From Breoghania corrubedonensis (GTDB lineage: Bacteria; Pseudomonadota; Alphaproteobacteria; Rhizobiales; Stappiaceae): DNA of 64,000 nucleotides. Every line of letters begins with the position of its first letter. Positions within the stretch are counted from its first letter, which is position 1. The stretch spans positions 248,001 to 312,000 of the forward strand of contig NZ_QAYG01000005.1 in assembly GCF_003053845.1 (NCBI RefSeq). The letters are read 5' to 3'. Under the pieces are notes generated by a model. That model made no database searches. It was not told the origin of the DNA and saw nothing but the letters and a program-made list of their open reading frames with translations. The translations under genes and the position numbers were made by a program. This document shows positions 44,603-54,899 of this stretch, piece after piece.

Positions 44603-45744
44603 GCGGCACTCCGAACATCGCCATCGCGGAAGATCTCCTCAACGAGGCGCAGAACGACGGCGGGATCTTCCGCCGTCATGAGAATTCGCCGGTTCGCTCC
44701 CGGGCACTCGATGCCGGCCGCATCGAGATACCAGCCCAGATGCTTGCGGGCCGCGCGCAGGCCAATGTGAACACCATAGTGTTCGAGCAGCGCCTCGTAG
44801 TGCCCGGTGACAAGATCGGCGAGGGCCACTCCGCGCGGCTGTTCCGGAACATCCTCACCGTTCAGTTCCGCCCCGATCTGGCCCGCAAGCCATGGCCGGC
44901 CGTAACTCGCGCGCCCCACCATCACGGCATCGGCACCCGAACGCCTCATCATCTCGCGCGCATCGTCCGCCGATCCGCAGTCGCCATTGGCGACCAGAGG
45001 AATCGACACCGCGTCACGCACGGCACGGATGGCGTCCCAGTCGGCCTGGCCTTTGTAAAACTGGCAGCGTGTGCGCCCATGCACGGTCACCAGGGCGATG
45101 CCAGCGTCCTCAGCCCGTCTTGCAAGCTCCGCCGCGTTGATCGTTTTCTCGTCCCACCCGAGCCGCATCTTCAATGTCACCGGTACGGAGGCGGCAGATA
45201 CCGTCGCCTCGACAAGCGTCATGGCGTGGTCGAGATCGCGCATGAGTGCCGATCCGGAATAGCCCGTCGTCACGCGCTTGGCGGGACAGCCCATATTGAT
45301 ATCGATGATGTCGGCACCTGCGGCCTCCGCCATGCGTGCGCCTTCCGCCATCCAGCGCGCCTCTCGTCCGGCGAGCTGGACGACATGGGGAAAGATGCCC
45401 TCTCCCACCGAACGCAGAACTGTTTCTCCGTCGCCACCGACCAACGCGTCGCTCGCGACCATCTCCGACACCACCAATCCGGCCCCGTAGCGCGCGGCAA
45501 TGCGGCGAAATGGCAGATCGCTAACGCCCGACATCGGCGCCAAAAAGCACCTGTTGCGCAAAGACACACCACCGACTACCAAGGGGGCGCCCTCCCCGGT
45601 GTGCGCGCGCGGAGCCGAGCACGCCCCGGCCGCTCCTTCGGCACAAGGCGAATCGAGCCTCGTCGCAACCGCAGCGGATTGGTTGTCCGAGATGAAGCTT
45701 CCGGCCGGCGAATATCCGAGTTCCATATCTCGCTCGACTATCAT
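44599..45744 (-). CDS. dusB: tRNA dihydrouridine synthase DusB (NifR3 family)
   Basis: A flavin-dependent tRNA dihydrouridine synthase of about 380 residues. The family elements are [31 protein letters not shown] with the catalytic Cys, [25 protein letters not shown] and a C-terminal RNA-binding helical domain. The exact start is uncertain: in-frame ATGs occur at 45789, 45771, 45744 and 45726, and a good -35/-10 pair at 45779-45806 makes the two downstream ones more likely. It heads the ntrBC operon and is divergent from ispDF. Confidence 0.9.
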   Translation of the reverse strand: MIVERDMELGYSPAGSFISDNQSAAVATRLDSPCAEGAAGACSAPRAHTGEGAPLVVGGVSLRNRCFLAPMSGVSDLPFRRIAARYGAGLVVSEMVASDALVGGDGETVLRSVGEGIFPHVVQLAGREARWMAEGARMAEAAGADIIDINMGCPAKRVTTGYSGSALMRDLDHAMTLVEATVSAASVPVTLKMRLGWDEKTINAAELARRAEDAGIALVTVHGRTRCQFYKGQADWDAIRAVRDAVSIPLVANGDCGSADDAREMMRRSGADAVMVGRASYGRPWLAGQIGAELNGEDVPEQPRGVALADLVTGHYEALLEHYGVHIGLRAARKHLGWYLDAAGIECPGANRRILMTAEDPAVVLRLVEEIFRDGDVRSAA

Positions 45745-45778
45745 GCTTAATTCATGGGCATCGCTATTCATTGCACAC

Positions 45779-45806
45779 ATATTAGCCATTGTTCGCGGTT
45801 CGGCAA
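45779..45806 (-). promoter_or_regulatory. Sigma-70-type promoter for dusB-ntrBC
   Basis: On the minus strand TTGCCG (45806-45801) and TAATAT (45784-45779) are spaced by 16 bases. The predicted start of transcription near 45772 would exclude the ATG codons at 45789 and 45780 as dusB starts. Confidence 0.5.
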
Positions 45807-45830
45807 GGGATTGCGCGCAATTTGTATAAG

Positions 45831-47144
45831 ATGATTGTCTCTCCCGCTGAATTGACCGAAAAACGGCTGCCCGCAACGGCGGCAGGTACGCCGGAATGCG
45901 GGAAGTTCAAGCAGGAAAACGCAATTATCGTGCCGACACCGCCTCGTATAGCCGCCCTTCTCGTCGCCGCTGGTCGCGGAACCCGCATGGGGGCCGCCCA
46001 CGGCTCCGCCCCCAAGCAATACCTGCCGCTGGGAGGACACGCGATTCTGGCGAAAAGCCTGCAATCGTTGGCCGCAGCCGCCAGGATTTCGAAGATCCTC
46101 ACCGTCATACACGCAGACGACGGTGAAGCCTATGAGGAGGCCGTTGACGGATTGTATCTGGGCGAACGGTTGACGGCGCCGGTTTATGGCGGCGCGACGC
46201 GTCAGGCCTCCGTGCTCGCCGGTCTTGAAGCCCTCAGCGCCGACACTCCGGACTTCGTTCTCGTTCATGACGGTGTGCGTCCCTTCGTCACCGCGCGCAC
46301 GATCGACGTGATCATCGACGCTCTCCTCGCGGGCAAGGAGGCCGTACTCGCGGCGACACCCGTCGTCGATACTCTGAAGCGCGTCGATGAGGGAGGCCGG
46401 ATCACCCATACGGTGCCACGCGACGCACTTTGGGCTGCCCAGACGCCGCAAGGCTTCCGCTTCGACCCCTTGCTTCTGGCCCATCGAAAGGCTGCGGCCG
46501 AGGGCGAGACCGCGTTCACCGATGACGCCGCAGTTGCCGAATGGGCGGGGCTCGAAGTTTTCGTTGTCGAGGGCGAGAAGGACAATATGAAGATCACGAC
46601 GACCGACGATATGACGAGCGCGCAAAACCGCGTCGCACGCGAGGATTGGGCGATGCTCGCCGATATTCGCATGGGTCAGGGCTATGACGTCCATGCCTTC
46701 GTCGAGGGTGATCACGTCACGCTTGGCGGTATCGACATTTCCCACGATCGCCGTCTGTCGGGCCATTCTGATGCGGACGTGGCCCTTCACGCGATCACCG
46801 ACGCGATTTTCGGCGCGCTTTGCGATGGAGACATCGGCTCGCACTTTCCTCCCAGCGATCCACAATGGAAGGGGGCAGCGTCCGATATCTTCCTGCGCGA
46901 GGCAGTGAACCGGGTCGCCAAGCGCGGCGGCGTCATTGCGCATCTCGATTTGACGATTGTCTGCGAGGCGCCGAAAATCGGGCCACATCGCGAGTCCATG
47001 CGCGCCCGCATCGCGCAGATCTGCGGCATGGAGATTGACCGCGTCGCGGTCAAGGCGACGACGTCCGAGCGGCTCGGCTTCACTGGCCGGCGCGAAGGCA
47101 TCGCAGCTCTTGCTGCGGCAACGGTCCGTCTGCCGCTGGCATAA
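45831..47144 (+). CDS. ispDF: Bifunctional IspD/IspF enzyme of isoprenoid synthesis
   Basis: A 437-residue fusion enzyme of the MEP pathway. The N-terminal IspD half starts at LLVAAGRGTRMG (the nucleotide-binding glycine loop) and includes PKQYLPLGG and VHDGVRPFV. The C-terminal IspF half begins at MGQGYDVHAF and has LGGIDISHDRRLSGHSDADV, the zinc-site histidines. The ~37-residue leader before the IspD domain is not family-conserved, so the GTG at 45930, preceded by AGGAA, is a real alternative to ATG 45831. It is divergent from dusB. Confidence 0.95.
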   Translation: MIVSPAELTEKRLPATAAGTPECGKFKQENAIIVPTPPRIAALLVAAGRGTRMGAAHGSAPKQYLPLGGHAILAKSLQSLAAAARISKILTVIHADDGEAYEEAVDGLYLGERLTAPVYGGATRQASVLAGLEALSADTPDFVLVHDGVRPFVTARTIDVIIDALLAGKEAVLAATPVVDTLKRVDEGGRITHTVPRDALWAAQTPQGFRFDPLLLAHRKAAAEGETAFTDDAAVAEWAGLEVFVVEGEKDNMKITTTDDMTSAQNRVAREDWAMLADIRMGQGYDVHAFVEGDHVTLGGIDISHDRRLSGHSDADVALHAITDAIFGALCDGDIGSHFPPSDPQWKGAASDIFLREAVNRVAKRGGVIAHLDLTIVCEAPKIGPHRESMRARIAQICGMEIDRVAVKATTSERLGFTGRREGIAALAAATVRLPLA

Positions 47145-47209
47145 CGGACGTGATCGCTCGGCCACGAGGCCGGACGACGGACCAGGCGATCGACCGGAGA
47201 GCACGCAAG

Positions 47210-47728
47210 ATGACCGAACTCACGCCGCTTCATGCCATCGCGCAAGACATCCTGGAGAACGCCCGCGCCGCGAACATGAAAATCGCCACTGCGGAATCCT
47301 GCACCGGAGGACTGGTCGGCGCGGCGCTTACGGAGATCGACGGGGCGTCCGCGGTCTTCGATCGCGGGTTCATCACCTATTCGAACGAGGCGAAGATAGA
47401 GATGCTCGGCGTCCCCCAGGACATGCTCAGGGAGCATGGGGCGGTCAGCGCAGTCGTGGCAAAGGCGATGGCGGAGGGGGCGCTTCTGCGCTCGCAGGCC
47501 AATATCGCGGTTTCCATCACCGGCATCGCCGGCCCGCAAGGCGGCTCGGTCGACAAGCCTGTCGGCCTTGTGCATTTTGCAATCTCGTCCGAGCAGGCGG
47601 GAACGTCACACTTCGTGCGAAGCTTTTCTAATTCCGGACGTTCTTCCATCCGGATGAACGCAGCCGGCTATGCGTTAGAAATTGTATCAAATGCGATCTA
47701 TTCGATTCGCGGTATTTCAATCGCCTGA
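47210..47728 (+). CDS. CinA-family nicotinamide-nucleotide amidohydrolase (stand-alone PncC domain)
   Basis: A 172-residue protein equivalent to the C-terminal half of CinA. The signature TAESCTGGLVGAALTEI (about residues 27-43), ITYSNEAK and SITGIAGPQGG are all present. Such proteins deamidate nicotinamide mononucleotide in NAD salvage. The start at ATG 47210 follows a gap of 65 bases after ispDF; the two are often adjacent in Rhizobiales. Confidence 0.93.
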   Translation: MTELTPLHAIAQDILENARAANMKIATAESCTGGLVGAALTEIDGASAVFDRGFITYSNEAKIEMLGVPQDMLREHGAVSAVVAKAMAEGALLRSQANIAVSITGIAGPQGGSVDKPVGLVHFAISSEQAGTSHFVRSFSNSGRSSIRMNAAGYALEIVSNAIYSIRGISIA

Positions 47729-47811
47729 TAGTAGGTTTCTACTAGGTCGACACGATCTCGATGTCCGGCATGAGGCTGGCGGAGATGGTGACCCGTCCCG
47801 GGGAGTGGGGA

Positions 47812-48222
47812 ATGCGCATCTCTGATCTTCTTGTTGCAGCAGCGGCGTTTATGGCAACGTCCGCGACTGCGGGCGAAGTGCATATCATTTCGCGTGACCA
47901 GGCAGGGTCGTTCCTGTCCAGTCACCAGATCTTCCTGAAGGACCAACCGCGTCAATCGATGACCCATGTGGATTATTGCGGCCATACCTACTACGTCTTC
48001 TGGGACACGATCGACTGGCTGGACAATCAGGCCTACGAAGGCCACCGCCTCGGTGTTGAATATTCCAATGGCAAGAACTGGCGGCTGATCTGCCGCAACC
48101 CCGAAAAGCAGCTCGCCCAGGTTCGGGAGGAAGAGCGCCCGCAGGTGCAGGGAGCACCGGATATTCCGGCAAGTAAGAAATATGGATGGATCGAGCTGCT
48201 CAACAAGCGCTCGGCCCGTTAA
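47812..48222 (+). CDS. Small predicted secreted protein of unknown function
   Basis: A 136-residue protein I do not recognise. The start at ATG 47812 gives a signal peptide-like leader (MRISDLLVAAAAFMATSATAG), cleaved near TAG-EV. The mature part is short, with two cysteines (in VDYCGHTYYVFWD and WRLICRNPEKQ) that could form a disulfide in the periplasm, and a charged C-terminus. It lies 84 bases after cinA in the same direction and is convergent with the COQ10/RatA gene. Confidence 0.65.
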   Translation: MRISDLLVAAAAFMATSATAGEVHIISRDQAGSFLSSHQIFLKDQPRQSMTHVDYCGHTYYVFWDTIDWLDNQAYEGHRLGVEYSNGKNWRLICRNPEKQLAQVREEERPQVQGAPDIPASKKYGWIELLNKRSAR

Positions 48223-48270
48223 GCGGATTCATCACGCCTGAAACCACCGGGCACAGCCCCACCATACCGC

Positions 48271-48726
48271 TCAGACGGCGCCGTAAATCTCGTCAGCCCG
48301 CTCCTCGAATGCGGAGGCGAATTTGCGGAAAGCCCTGTCGAACATCGCGCCCATCAAGGAGCCGAGCGTGCGCGAGCGGAACTCGTAGGTAATAAAGAAC
48401 CCCACCTCGCAAGTTCCGTCATCCAGCGGCTTGAAATCCCAATTGTTTTCAAGATGCCGGAATGGGCCTTCCAGATACTCCACCGTGATCCGCCGTGCCT
48501 CTCTGTCGAGGGTCACACGGCTGGCGAACGTCTCGCTGAACAGCTTGTAGGCGACCGTCATGTCGGAGATGAGAACCACGCGGCCGTCGTCCATCTCCCG
48601 TCGTCCGCGAACCTTCAGAGACTGGCAAAGCGGCACGAAACGGGGATATTTCTCCACATCCGCGACGAGGTCGAACATGTCATCAGCCGAATGCTGGACA
48701 CGGCGGCTGGTCTGGAAGGTCGGCAT
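48271..48726 (-). CDS. COQ10/RatA-type START-domain protein
   Basis: A 151-residue polyketide-cyclase/START-like protein of the COQ10/RatA family. The signature FDLVADVEKYPRFVPLC and the later EGPFRHLENNWDFKP, VGFFITYEFRSR are clear. Mitochondrial COQ10 binds ubiquinone; enterobacterial RatA was described as an anti-association factor for ribosomes. In Alphaproteobacteria a ubiquinone-binding role is favoured. I use ATG 48726, giving MPTFQTSRRV. It follows lipA in the same direction. Confidence 0.9.
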   Translation of the reverse strand: MPTFQTSRRVQHSADDMFDLVADVEKYPRFVPLCQSLKVRGRREMDDGRVVLISDMTVAYKLFSETFASRVTLDREARRITVEYLEGPFRHLENNWDFKPLDDGTCEVGFFITYEFRSRTLGSLMGAMFDRAFRKFASAFEERADEIYGAV

Positions 48727-48930
48727 GCTGGAGTTTCTCGTGGCTTCCTGGACTCTTGTCGGCGGCTCCGATAGCACCCTGCAAGGGTGCGACCGGGACA
48801 CATAGTGCGTGAACGGCGCGAAGGACCTGCCGGTTCCGCGCCCTTCCCTCTCCGTTACGCCGTGACTTGTCAAGGCAAGCAGACGAGAACGCATAGTCCC
48901 TGATGGCAGGATTATCCCGCCGGGCTTTAC

Positions 48931-49914
48931 TCAGCCTTGCGGCGTATTCCCGTCTCGCGCGAGCCTAGCCGCTTTCAGATCGCGGAAATCCTCGCCCGCA
49001 TGGTGCGACGAGCGCGTGAGCGGGCTTGCCGATACCTTCAGGAAGCCCTTCGCGTAGGCGATCTGCTCATAGGCCTTGAAGTCCTCCGGCGTGATATAGT
49101 CGACCACCGGATGGTGCTTGCGCGTCGGCTGCAGATACTGACCGATGGTCAGGAAATCCACATCCGCTGAGCGCAGGTCGTCCATGAGCTGCAGAACCTC
49201 GTTCCTCTCCTCGCCAAGCCCGACCATGATGCCGGACTTGGTGAAGATGGTCGGATCGAGTTCCTTGGCCCGCTGCAGCAGGCGGATCGAATGGAAGTAC
49301 CGCGCGCCGGGCCGCACCTTCAGATAGTTCGAGGGCACCGTCTCCAGGTTGTGGTTGAAGACGTCGGGTCTGGCCTTGACGACGATCTCCAACGCACCGT
49401 CCTTGCGGAGAAAATCGGGCGTCAGCACTTCGACCGTCGTGTCGGGAGCGCGCGTGCGGATCGCGTGGATGACATCCGCGAAATGCCGGGCGCCGCCGTC
49501 ATCCAGATCGTCGCGGTCAACCGAGGTGATGACCACATGGTCGAGCCCCATGGCCGCAACGGCCTCGCCGATGCCCTTGGGTTCGTCTGGATCGACCGGA
49601 CCGGGCATGCCTGTGCGAACATTACAGAAGGCGCAGGCGCGCGTGCAGGTGTCGCCGAGGATCATGAAGCTCGCGTGCTTCTTGGACCAGCATTCGCCGA
49701 TATTGGGGCAGCCCGCCTCCTCGCACACCGTCACCAGCTTGTTGGAACGCACGACGTCCTGCGTCTCGCGGTAAACCGGCGAGCCCGGAGCCTTCACGCG
49801 GATCCACGCCGGCTTGCGCTTCATCGGCGTATCCGCGTTCTTCTGCTTCTCCGGATGGCGCGGGCGCGCGGGCTGCGCGTCAGCGCCGGAAACGGTATCG
49901 AGGACTGTGACCAT
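48931..49914 (-). CDS. lipA: Lipoyl synthase
   Basis: A 327-residue radical-SAM enzyme that inserts two sulfurs into octanoyl groups on lipoyl domains. The auxiliary iron-sulfur cluster cysteines are at 64, 69 and 75 ([12 protein letters not shown]) and the radical-SAM CxxxCxxC at 90, 94 and 97 (CTRACAFC). The start at ATG 49914 ([10 protein letters not shown]) is preferred. Its substrates, the lipoyl domains of PdhB and PdhC, are encoded 3-5 kb away on the same strand. Confidence 0.97.
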   Translation of the reverse strand: MVTVLDTVSGADAQPARPRHPEKQKNADTPMKRKPAWIRVKAPGSPVYRETQDVVRSNKLVTVCEEAGCPNIGECWSKKHASFMILGDTCTRACAFCNVRTGMPGPVDPDEPKGIGEAVAAMGLDHVVITSVDRDDLDDGGARHFADVIHAIRTRAPDTTVEVLTPDFLRKDGALEIVVKARPDVFNHNLETVPSNYLKVRPGARYFHSIRLLQRAKELDPTIFTKSGIMVGLGEERNEVLQLMDDLRSADVDFLTIGQYLQPTRKHHPVVDYITPEDFKAYEQIAYAKGFLKVSASPLTRSSHHAGEDFRDLKAARLARDGNTPQG

Positions 49915-50010
49915 GATCGAACATGTCTCGCGGACGAGCCCTGCCGTCAAGAGCAGCAGGCGGCTTCTTGGGGTTTCTAGGTAGGCCTTTTACGCCTTTG
50001 CGCAGGTCAT

Positions 50011-50265
50011 TCAACGACGAATGGCCCGAAACAGGAAGATCAACAGGCACGCACCTCCAACCGCCACGGCGAGCTGGCCGATGAAGCCGGCCATGGTGTG
50101 GCCGATGAGGCGGAAGAGCAAAGCATTGGCAATCACCGCCCCCAGAATGCCGAGCACGATGTTGAGGAGGAGGCCGTGATTTGCCTTCATGATCTTTTCG
50201 GCAATCCACCCGGCGAGCGCACCGATGACGATCGTCAAAAACCAGCCGAAACCGTACATATGCAT
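50011..50265 (-). CDS. GlsB/YeaQ/YmgE-family stress membrane protein
   Basis: An 84-residue hydrophobic protein with three predicted transmembrane segments and the family's GALAGWIAEKIMKANHG and GILGAVIAN motifs. The family is associated with general stress responses, but its molecular role is unknown. It lies between lipA and lpdA in the same direction. Confidence 0.9.
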   Translation of the reverse strand: MHMYGFGWFLTIVIGALAGWIAEKIMKANHGLLLNIVLGILGAVIANALLFRLIGHTMAGFIGQLAVAVGGACLLIFLFRAIRR

Positions 50266-50342
50266 GATCTCCCTCGTGTCATCCCTTCACCCGTCGAGCA
50301 TATTGGCGGGCTCGGCTCTTCGAGACCGCCTGCCCCGGCGCC

Positions 50343-51761
<1,419 letters not shown>

Positions 51762-52094
51762 GCCGTGCCCTTTCCCTGATCCTGCGCGAGGCGCCGCGGG
51801 CTATAGCCTCTCGCGCCGTCTGTTCTGTCTCATTGCGCCGCCTGGGTGCCGGCAGCATGGCAAAATTCGATATCTGCGACCGGTCCGCAGTGATGCAAAA
51901 GGCCGCCGAAAGGGACCTCCTTCCGCATGCGACCCTGGCCTGCCGGCCGGGACCCGGAAACCACGGGATCGGCGCCCCTGCCCCAATCTTGCACCCCGGG
52001 CACTGGGGCCCGGGTCTCCGCCGATGCCAGGCCCGCGATGACATCGAGAATAAAGCGTCCGCACCATTTCGGCGCGGACGCCGGTACCGGTCGT
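51762..52094. other. GC-rich gap between pdhC and lpdA with palindromic repeats
   Basis: This 333-base gap has no credible gene. It contains GCGCGAG (51784-51790) / CTCGCGC (51810-51816) and a GC-rich block around 51940-52040 with two CCCGGG palindromes. The latter resembles dispersed palindromic intergenic repeats of Rhizobiales. The pdhC terminator lies at its end. Confidence 0.45.
52050..52081 (-). terminator. Intrinsic terminator after pdhC
   Basis: On the minus strand GCGTCCGC (52081-52074) pairs with GCGGACGC (52062-52055) across an 11-base loop, followed by TTTATT. It lies just past the pdhC stop codon (52095) and separates pdhABC from lpdA. Confidence 0.75.
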
Positions 52095-53468
52095 TCAGAC
52101 CAGCATGCTCATCGGGCTTTCGATGAAACCCTTGAATGCCTTGAGGAGCTGAGCGCCGAGGGCGCCGTCTACCGCGCGGTGGTCGGTGGCCAGCGTCACT
52201 GTCATCATCGTGGCGATGGCGACCGCATCGTCCTTGACGATGGCCCGCTTCTCGCCCGCGCCGACCGCCAGGATCGTGGCGTGCGGTGGGTTGATCACAG
52301 CGTAGAAGTCACGCACCCCGAACATGCCGAGGTTGGAGACCGCCGTGGAACCGCCCTGGTATTCGGACGGCTGCAGCTTGCGGTCCTTGGCCCGCTTGGC
52401 CAGACCCTTCATCTCGTTGGAGATGGTGGACAGCGTCTTTTCCTCCGCGCGGCGGATGATCGGCGTGATCAGACCGCCCGGAATGGAGACCGCGACGCCG
52501 ACGTCGGCGTGCTTGTGAATGACCATGTTGGCTTCGGTCCACGAGGCATTGGCCTCCGGCACCGCCTTCAGCGCGAGCGCCTGCGCCTTGATGATCATGT
52601 CGTTGACCGACAGCTTGTAGGCCGGGTTGCCGTCCTTGTCCTTCGGTGCGCTCGAATTGAGCTGGGCGCGAAGGGCCAGCAGCGCATCGATGTTGCAGTC
52701 CGCCGTCAGGTAGAAGTGCGGAACGGTCTGCTTGGATTCGGTCAGTCGGCGCGCGATGGTCTTGCGCATGCCGTCATGCGGCACGAGTTCGTAGGAGCCA
52801 TCCTCGAAGAGCTTGAGGACAGCATCGTCGGACGGCGGTGTCGCCATGGTTGCGCCTGCGGCCTGAGGTGCCGCCTTCGCGGGGGACGCCTCGGCGGCTG
52901 CAGGTTTCGCAGCACCCGATTTCATCGCCGCTTCCACATCGCGCTGAACGATGCGGCCGCGCGGGCCGGAGCCCTTGACGGCGGTGATGTCGAGATCGTT
53001 GAGCGCAGCGATGCGACGGGCAAGCGGCGATGCAAAGACGCGCTCCCCATTTGAACGCGGCACCGGGCCTGCCTTGCCGCCTTCAGGCGGGGCCGACGTT
53101 TTGGCAGCACCATCCGCCGATGCCGCTTCCGTCTTTTCCGCCTTGGGCGCGTCGGCCTTTTCCGCCTGCGGTGCGGGCTTGGCGCTGCCTGTGGAACCCG
53201 CATCGGAGATCGCGCTCGCGTCCTCGCCCTCTTCGAGCAGGATCGCGATACGCGCGTTGACCTTCACGCCTTCGGTGTCGTCGGGCACGAGGATCTTTCC
53301 GACCGTACCTTCGTCGACGGCTTCCACTTCCATGGTCGCCTTGTCGGTCTCGATCTCGGCGATGACATCACCGGACGAAACCGTATCGCCTTCCTTGACG
53401 AGCCACTTGGCGAGCTTGCCCTCTTCCATCGTGGGAGAGAGCGCCGGCATCAGAATATCGATGGGCAT
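52095..53468 (-). CDS. pdhC: Pyruvate dehydrogenase E2, dihydrolipoamide acetyltransferase
   Basis: A 457-residue E2 core subunit. One lipoyl domain (residues 1-78) has the lipoylated Lys in [13 protein letters not shown] linker rich in Ala, Pro and Lys follows, then a subunit-binding domain (ASPLARRIAALNDLDI, about 140-175) and the catalytic domain, ending with the active-site DHRAVDGALGAQLL. It transfers acetyl groups to CoA. It is 12 bases after pdhB, and its lipoyl domain shares a 50-bp identical stretch with that of pdhB. Confidence 0.97.
   Translation of the reverse strand: MPIDILMPALSPTMEEGKLAKWLVKEGDTVSSGDVIAEIETDKATMEVEAVDEGTVGKILVPDDTEGVKVNARIAILLEEGEDASAISDAGSTGSAKPAPQAEKADAPKAEKTEAASADGAAKTSAPPEGGKAGPVPRSNGERVFASPLARRIAALNDLDITAVKGSGPRGRIVQRDVEAAMKSGAAKPAAAEASPAKAAPQAAGATMATPPSDDAVLKLFEDGSYELVPHDGMRKTIARRLTESKQTVPHFYLTADCNIDALLALRAQLNSSAPKDKDGNPAYKLSVNDMIIKAQALALKAVPEANASWTEANMVIHKHADVGVAVSIPGGLITPIIRRAEEKTLSTISNEMKGLAKRAKDRKLQPSEYQGGSTAVSNLGMFGVRDFYAVINPPHATILAVGAGEKRAIVKDDAVAIATMMTVTLATDHRAVDGALGAQLLKAFKGFIESPMSMLV
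53311..53360 (-). repeat. 50-bp exact direct repeat (copy in pdhC lipoyl domain)
   Basis: The 50 bases at 53311-53360 are identical to 54724-54773 in pdhB and encode the lipoyl-lysine region. The copies lie 1,413 bases apart in the same orientation. Confidence 0.85.
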
Positions 53469-53480
53469 TTGCGTCCCTCC

Positions 53481-54881
53481 TCAAGCCGTGTAGGTCACGG
53501 CCTTGACCGCATCGATCACATCCGCGACCGAGGGCAGAGCCAGCTTTTCCAGATTTGCCGCATAGGGCATCGGCACGTCCTTGCCCGTCACGCGGGCAAC
53601 CGGCGCATCGAGATAGTCGAAGGCCTTTTCCATGAGCTGGAAACCGATTTCGGAGGAAATCGAGCAGATCGGCCAGCCTTCTTCCACCGTCACGCAGCGC
53701 CCGGTCTTCTTCACCGAGGCGAGAACCGTGTCGATGTCGAGCGGGCGAACCGTCCTGAGGTCGATCACCTCGGCATCGATCCCCATCTCCGTCAGTTCCT
53801 CCGCCGCCTTCATGGCATAGGTCATGCCGATGCCGAAGGAGACGAGGGTGACATCCGCGCCCGCCTTCACGACCTTGGCCTTGCCGAGCGGCACGGTCCA
53901 GTCGTCGATCTTGGGAACCTCGAAGGACTGGCCGTAGAGGATCTCGTTTTCAAGGAAGATGACCGGGTTCGGCGAGCGGATAGCCGACTTCAGAAGTCCC
54001 TTGGCGTCGGCGGCCGACCAGGGCTGGACAACCGTCAGTCCCGGCACGTGCGCGTACCAGGAGGAGTAATCCTGGCTGTGCTGGGCGGCGACGCGCGCGG
54101 CGGCGCCGTTCGGACCACGGAACACGATCGGGCAGCCCATCTGGCCGCCGGACATGTAGAGCGTCTTGGCGGCGGAGTTGATGATCTGGTCGATCGCCTG
54201 CATGGCGAAGTTGAAAGTCATGAACTCCACAATGGGCTTCAGCCCGCCGAGCGCCGCACCGACGCCGAGCCCCGCAAAGCCGTGCTCGGTAATCGGCGTG
54301 TCGATCACCCGCTTCGCACCGAACTCGTCGAGCAGGCCTTGCGTGATCTTGTAGGCGCCCTGGTACTCGGCCACTTCCTCGCCCATAACGAAGACGTCGC
54401 CATCGAGCCGCATCTCCTCGGCCATGGCATCACGCAGCGCCTCGCGCACGGTGGTCGTGACCATCTCCGTACCTTCCGGGATTTCCGGATCGCTCGCGGG
54501 CTCCGGCCCCTTGGGCGCGGCGGCGACGGGCGCGTTCGCGGATTCGGACGGCGCCTTCTCAGTCCCCGGCTCAGGTGTCGCCTGCGGCTTCTCGGAAGTC
54601 TCCTCGGATGCTGCCTCAGCGGCGGCGGAGACGTCCTCTCCCTCGCCCGCGAGGACCGCAATCGGCGTATTGACCTTCACGCCCTCGGTTCCCTCGGATA
54701 CCAGGATCTTCGCTACCGTACCCTCGTCGACGGCTTCCACTTCCATGGTCGCCTTGTCGGTCTCGATCTCGGCAATGACGTCGCCGGAGGTAACTGCGTC
54801 CCCCTCCTTGACGAGCCATTTGGCGAGCTTGCCCTCTTCCATCGTCGGCGAGAGGGCCGGCATCAGAATCTCAGTCGGCAT
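53481..54881 (-). CDS. pdhB: Pyruvate dehydrogenase E1 component subunit beta with N-terminal lipoyl domain
   Basis: A 466-residue E1-beta. Unlike most, it begins with its own lipoyl domain (residues 1-78, lipoyl Lys in [11 protein letters not shown]) and a ~50-residue Ala/Pro/Ser linker before the transketolase-like E1-beta part (from about residue 140, [12 protein letters not shown]). This fusion is a known trait of Alphaproteobacteria. The C-terminal transketolase domain is complete. It pairs with PdhA, encoded 18 bases upstream, and is followed 12 bases on by pdhC. Confidence 0.97.
   Translation of the reverse strand: MPTEILMPALSPTMEEGKLAKWLVKEGDAVTSGDVIAEIETDKATMEVEAVDEGTVAKILVSEGTEGVKVNTPIAVLAGEGEDVSAAAEAASEETSEKPQATPEPGTEKAPSESANAPVAAAPKGPEPASDPEIPEGTEMVTTTVREALRDAMAEEMRLDGDVFVMGEEVAEYQGAYKITQGLLDEFGAKRVIDTPITEHGFAGLGVGAALGGLKPIVEFMTFNFAMQAIDQIINSAAKTLYMSGGQMGCPIVFRGPNGAAARVAAQHSQDYSSWYAHVPGLTVVQPWSAADAKGLLKSAIRSPNPVIFLENEILYGQSFEVPKIDDWTVPLGKAKVVKAGADVTLVSFGIGMTYAMKAAEELTEMGIDAEVIDLRTVRPLDIDTVLASVKKTGRCVTVEEGWPICSISSEIGFQLMEKAFDYLDAPVARVTGKDVPMPYAANLEKLALPSVADVIDAVKAVTYTA
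54724..54773 (-). repeat. 50-bp exact direct repeat (copy in pdhB lipoyl domain)
   Basis: This is the partner of 53311-53360. Perfect DNA identity, including third codon positions, over the lipoyl-lysine region points to recent duplication or gene conversion between pdhB and pdhC. Confidence 0.85.
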
Positions 54882-54899
54882 GATGTGTATCCCTTCGCC

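Noticed and set aside
47728-47760. Small inverted repeat TAGTAG/CTACTA after cinA as a terminator
   Set aside because: Only a 6-bp AT-rich stem with no following T-run.
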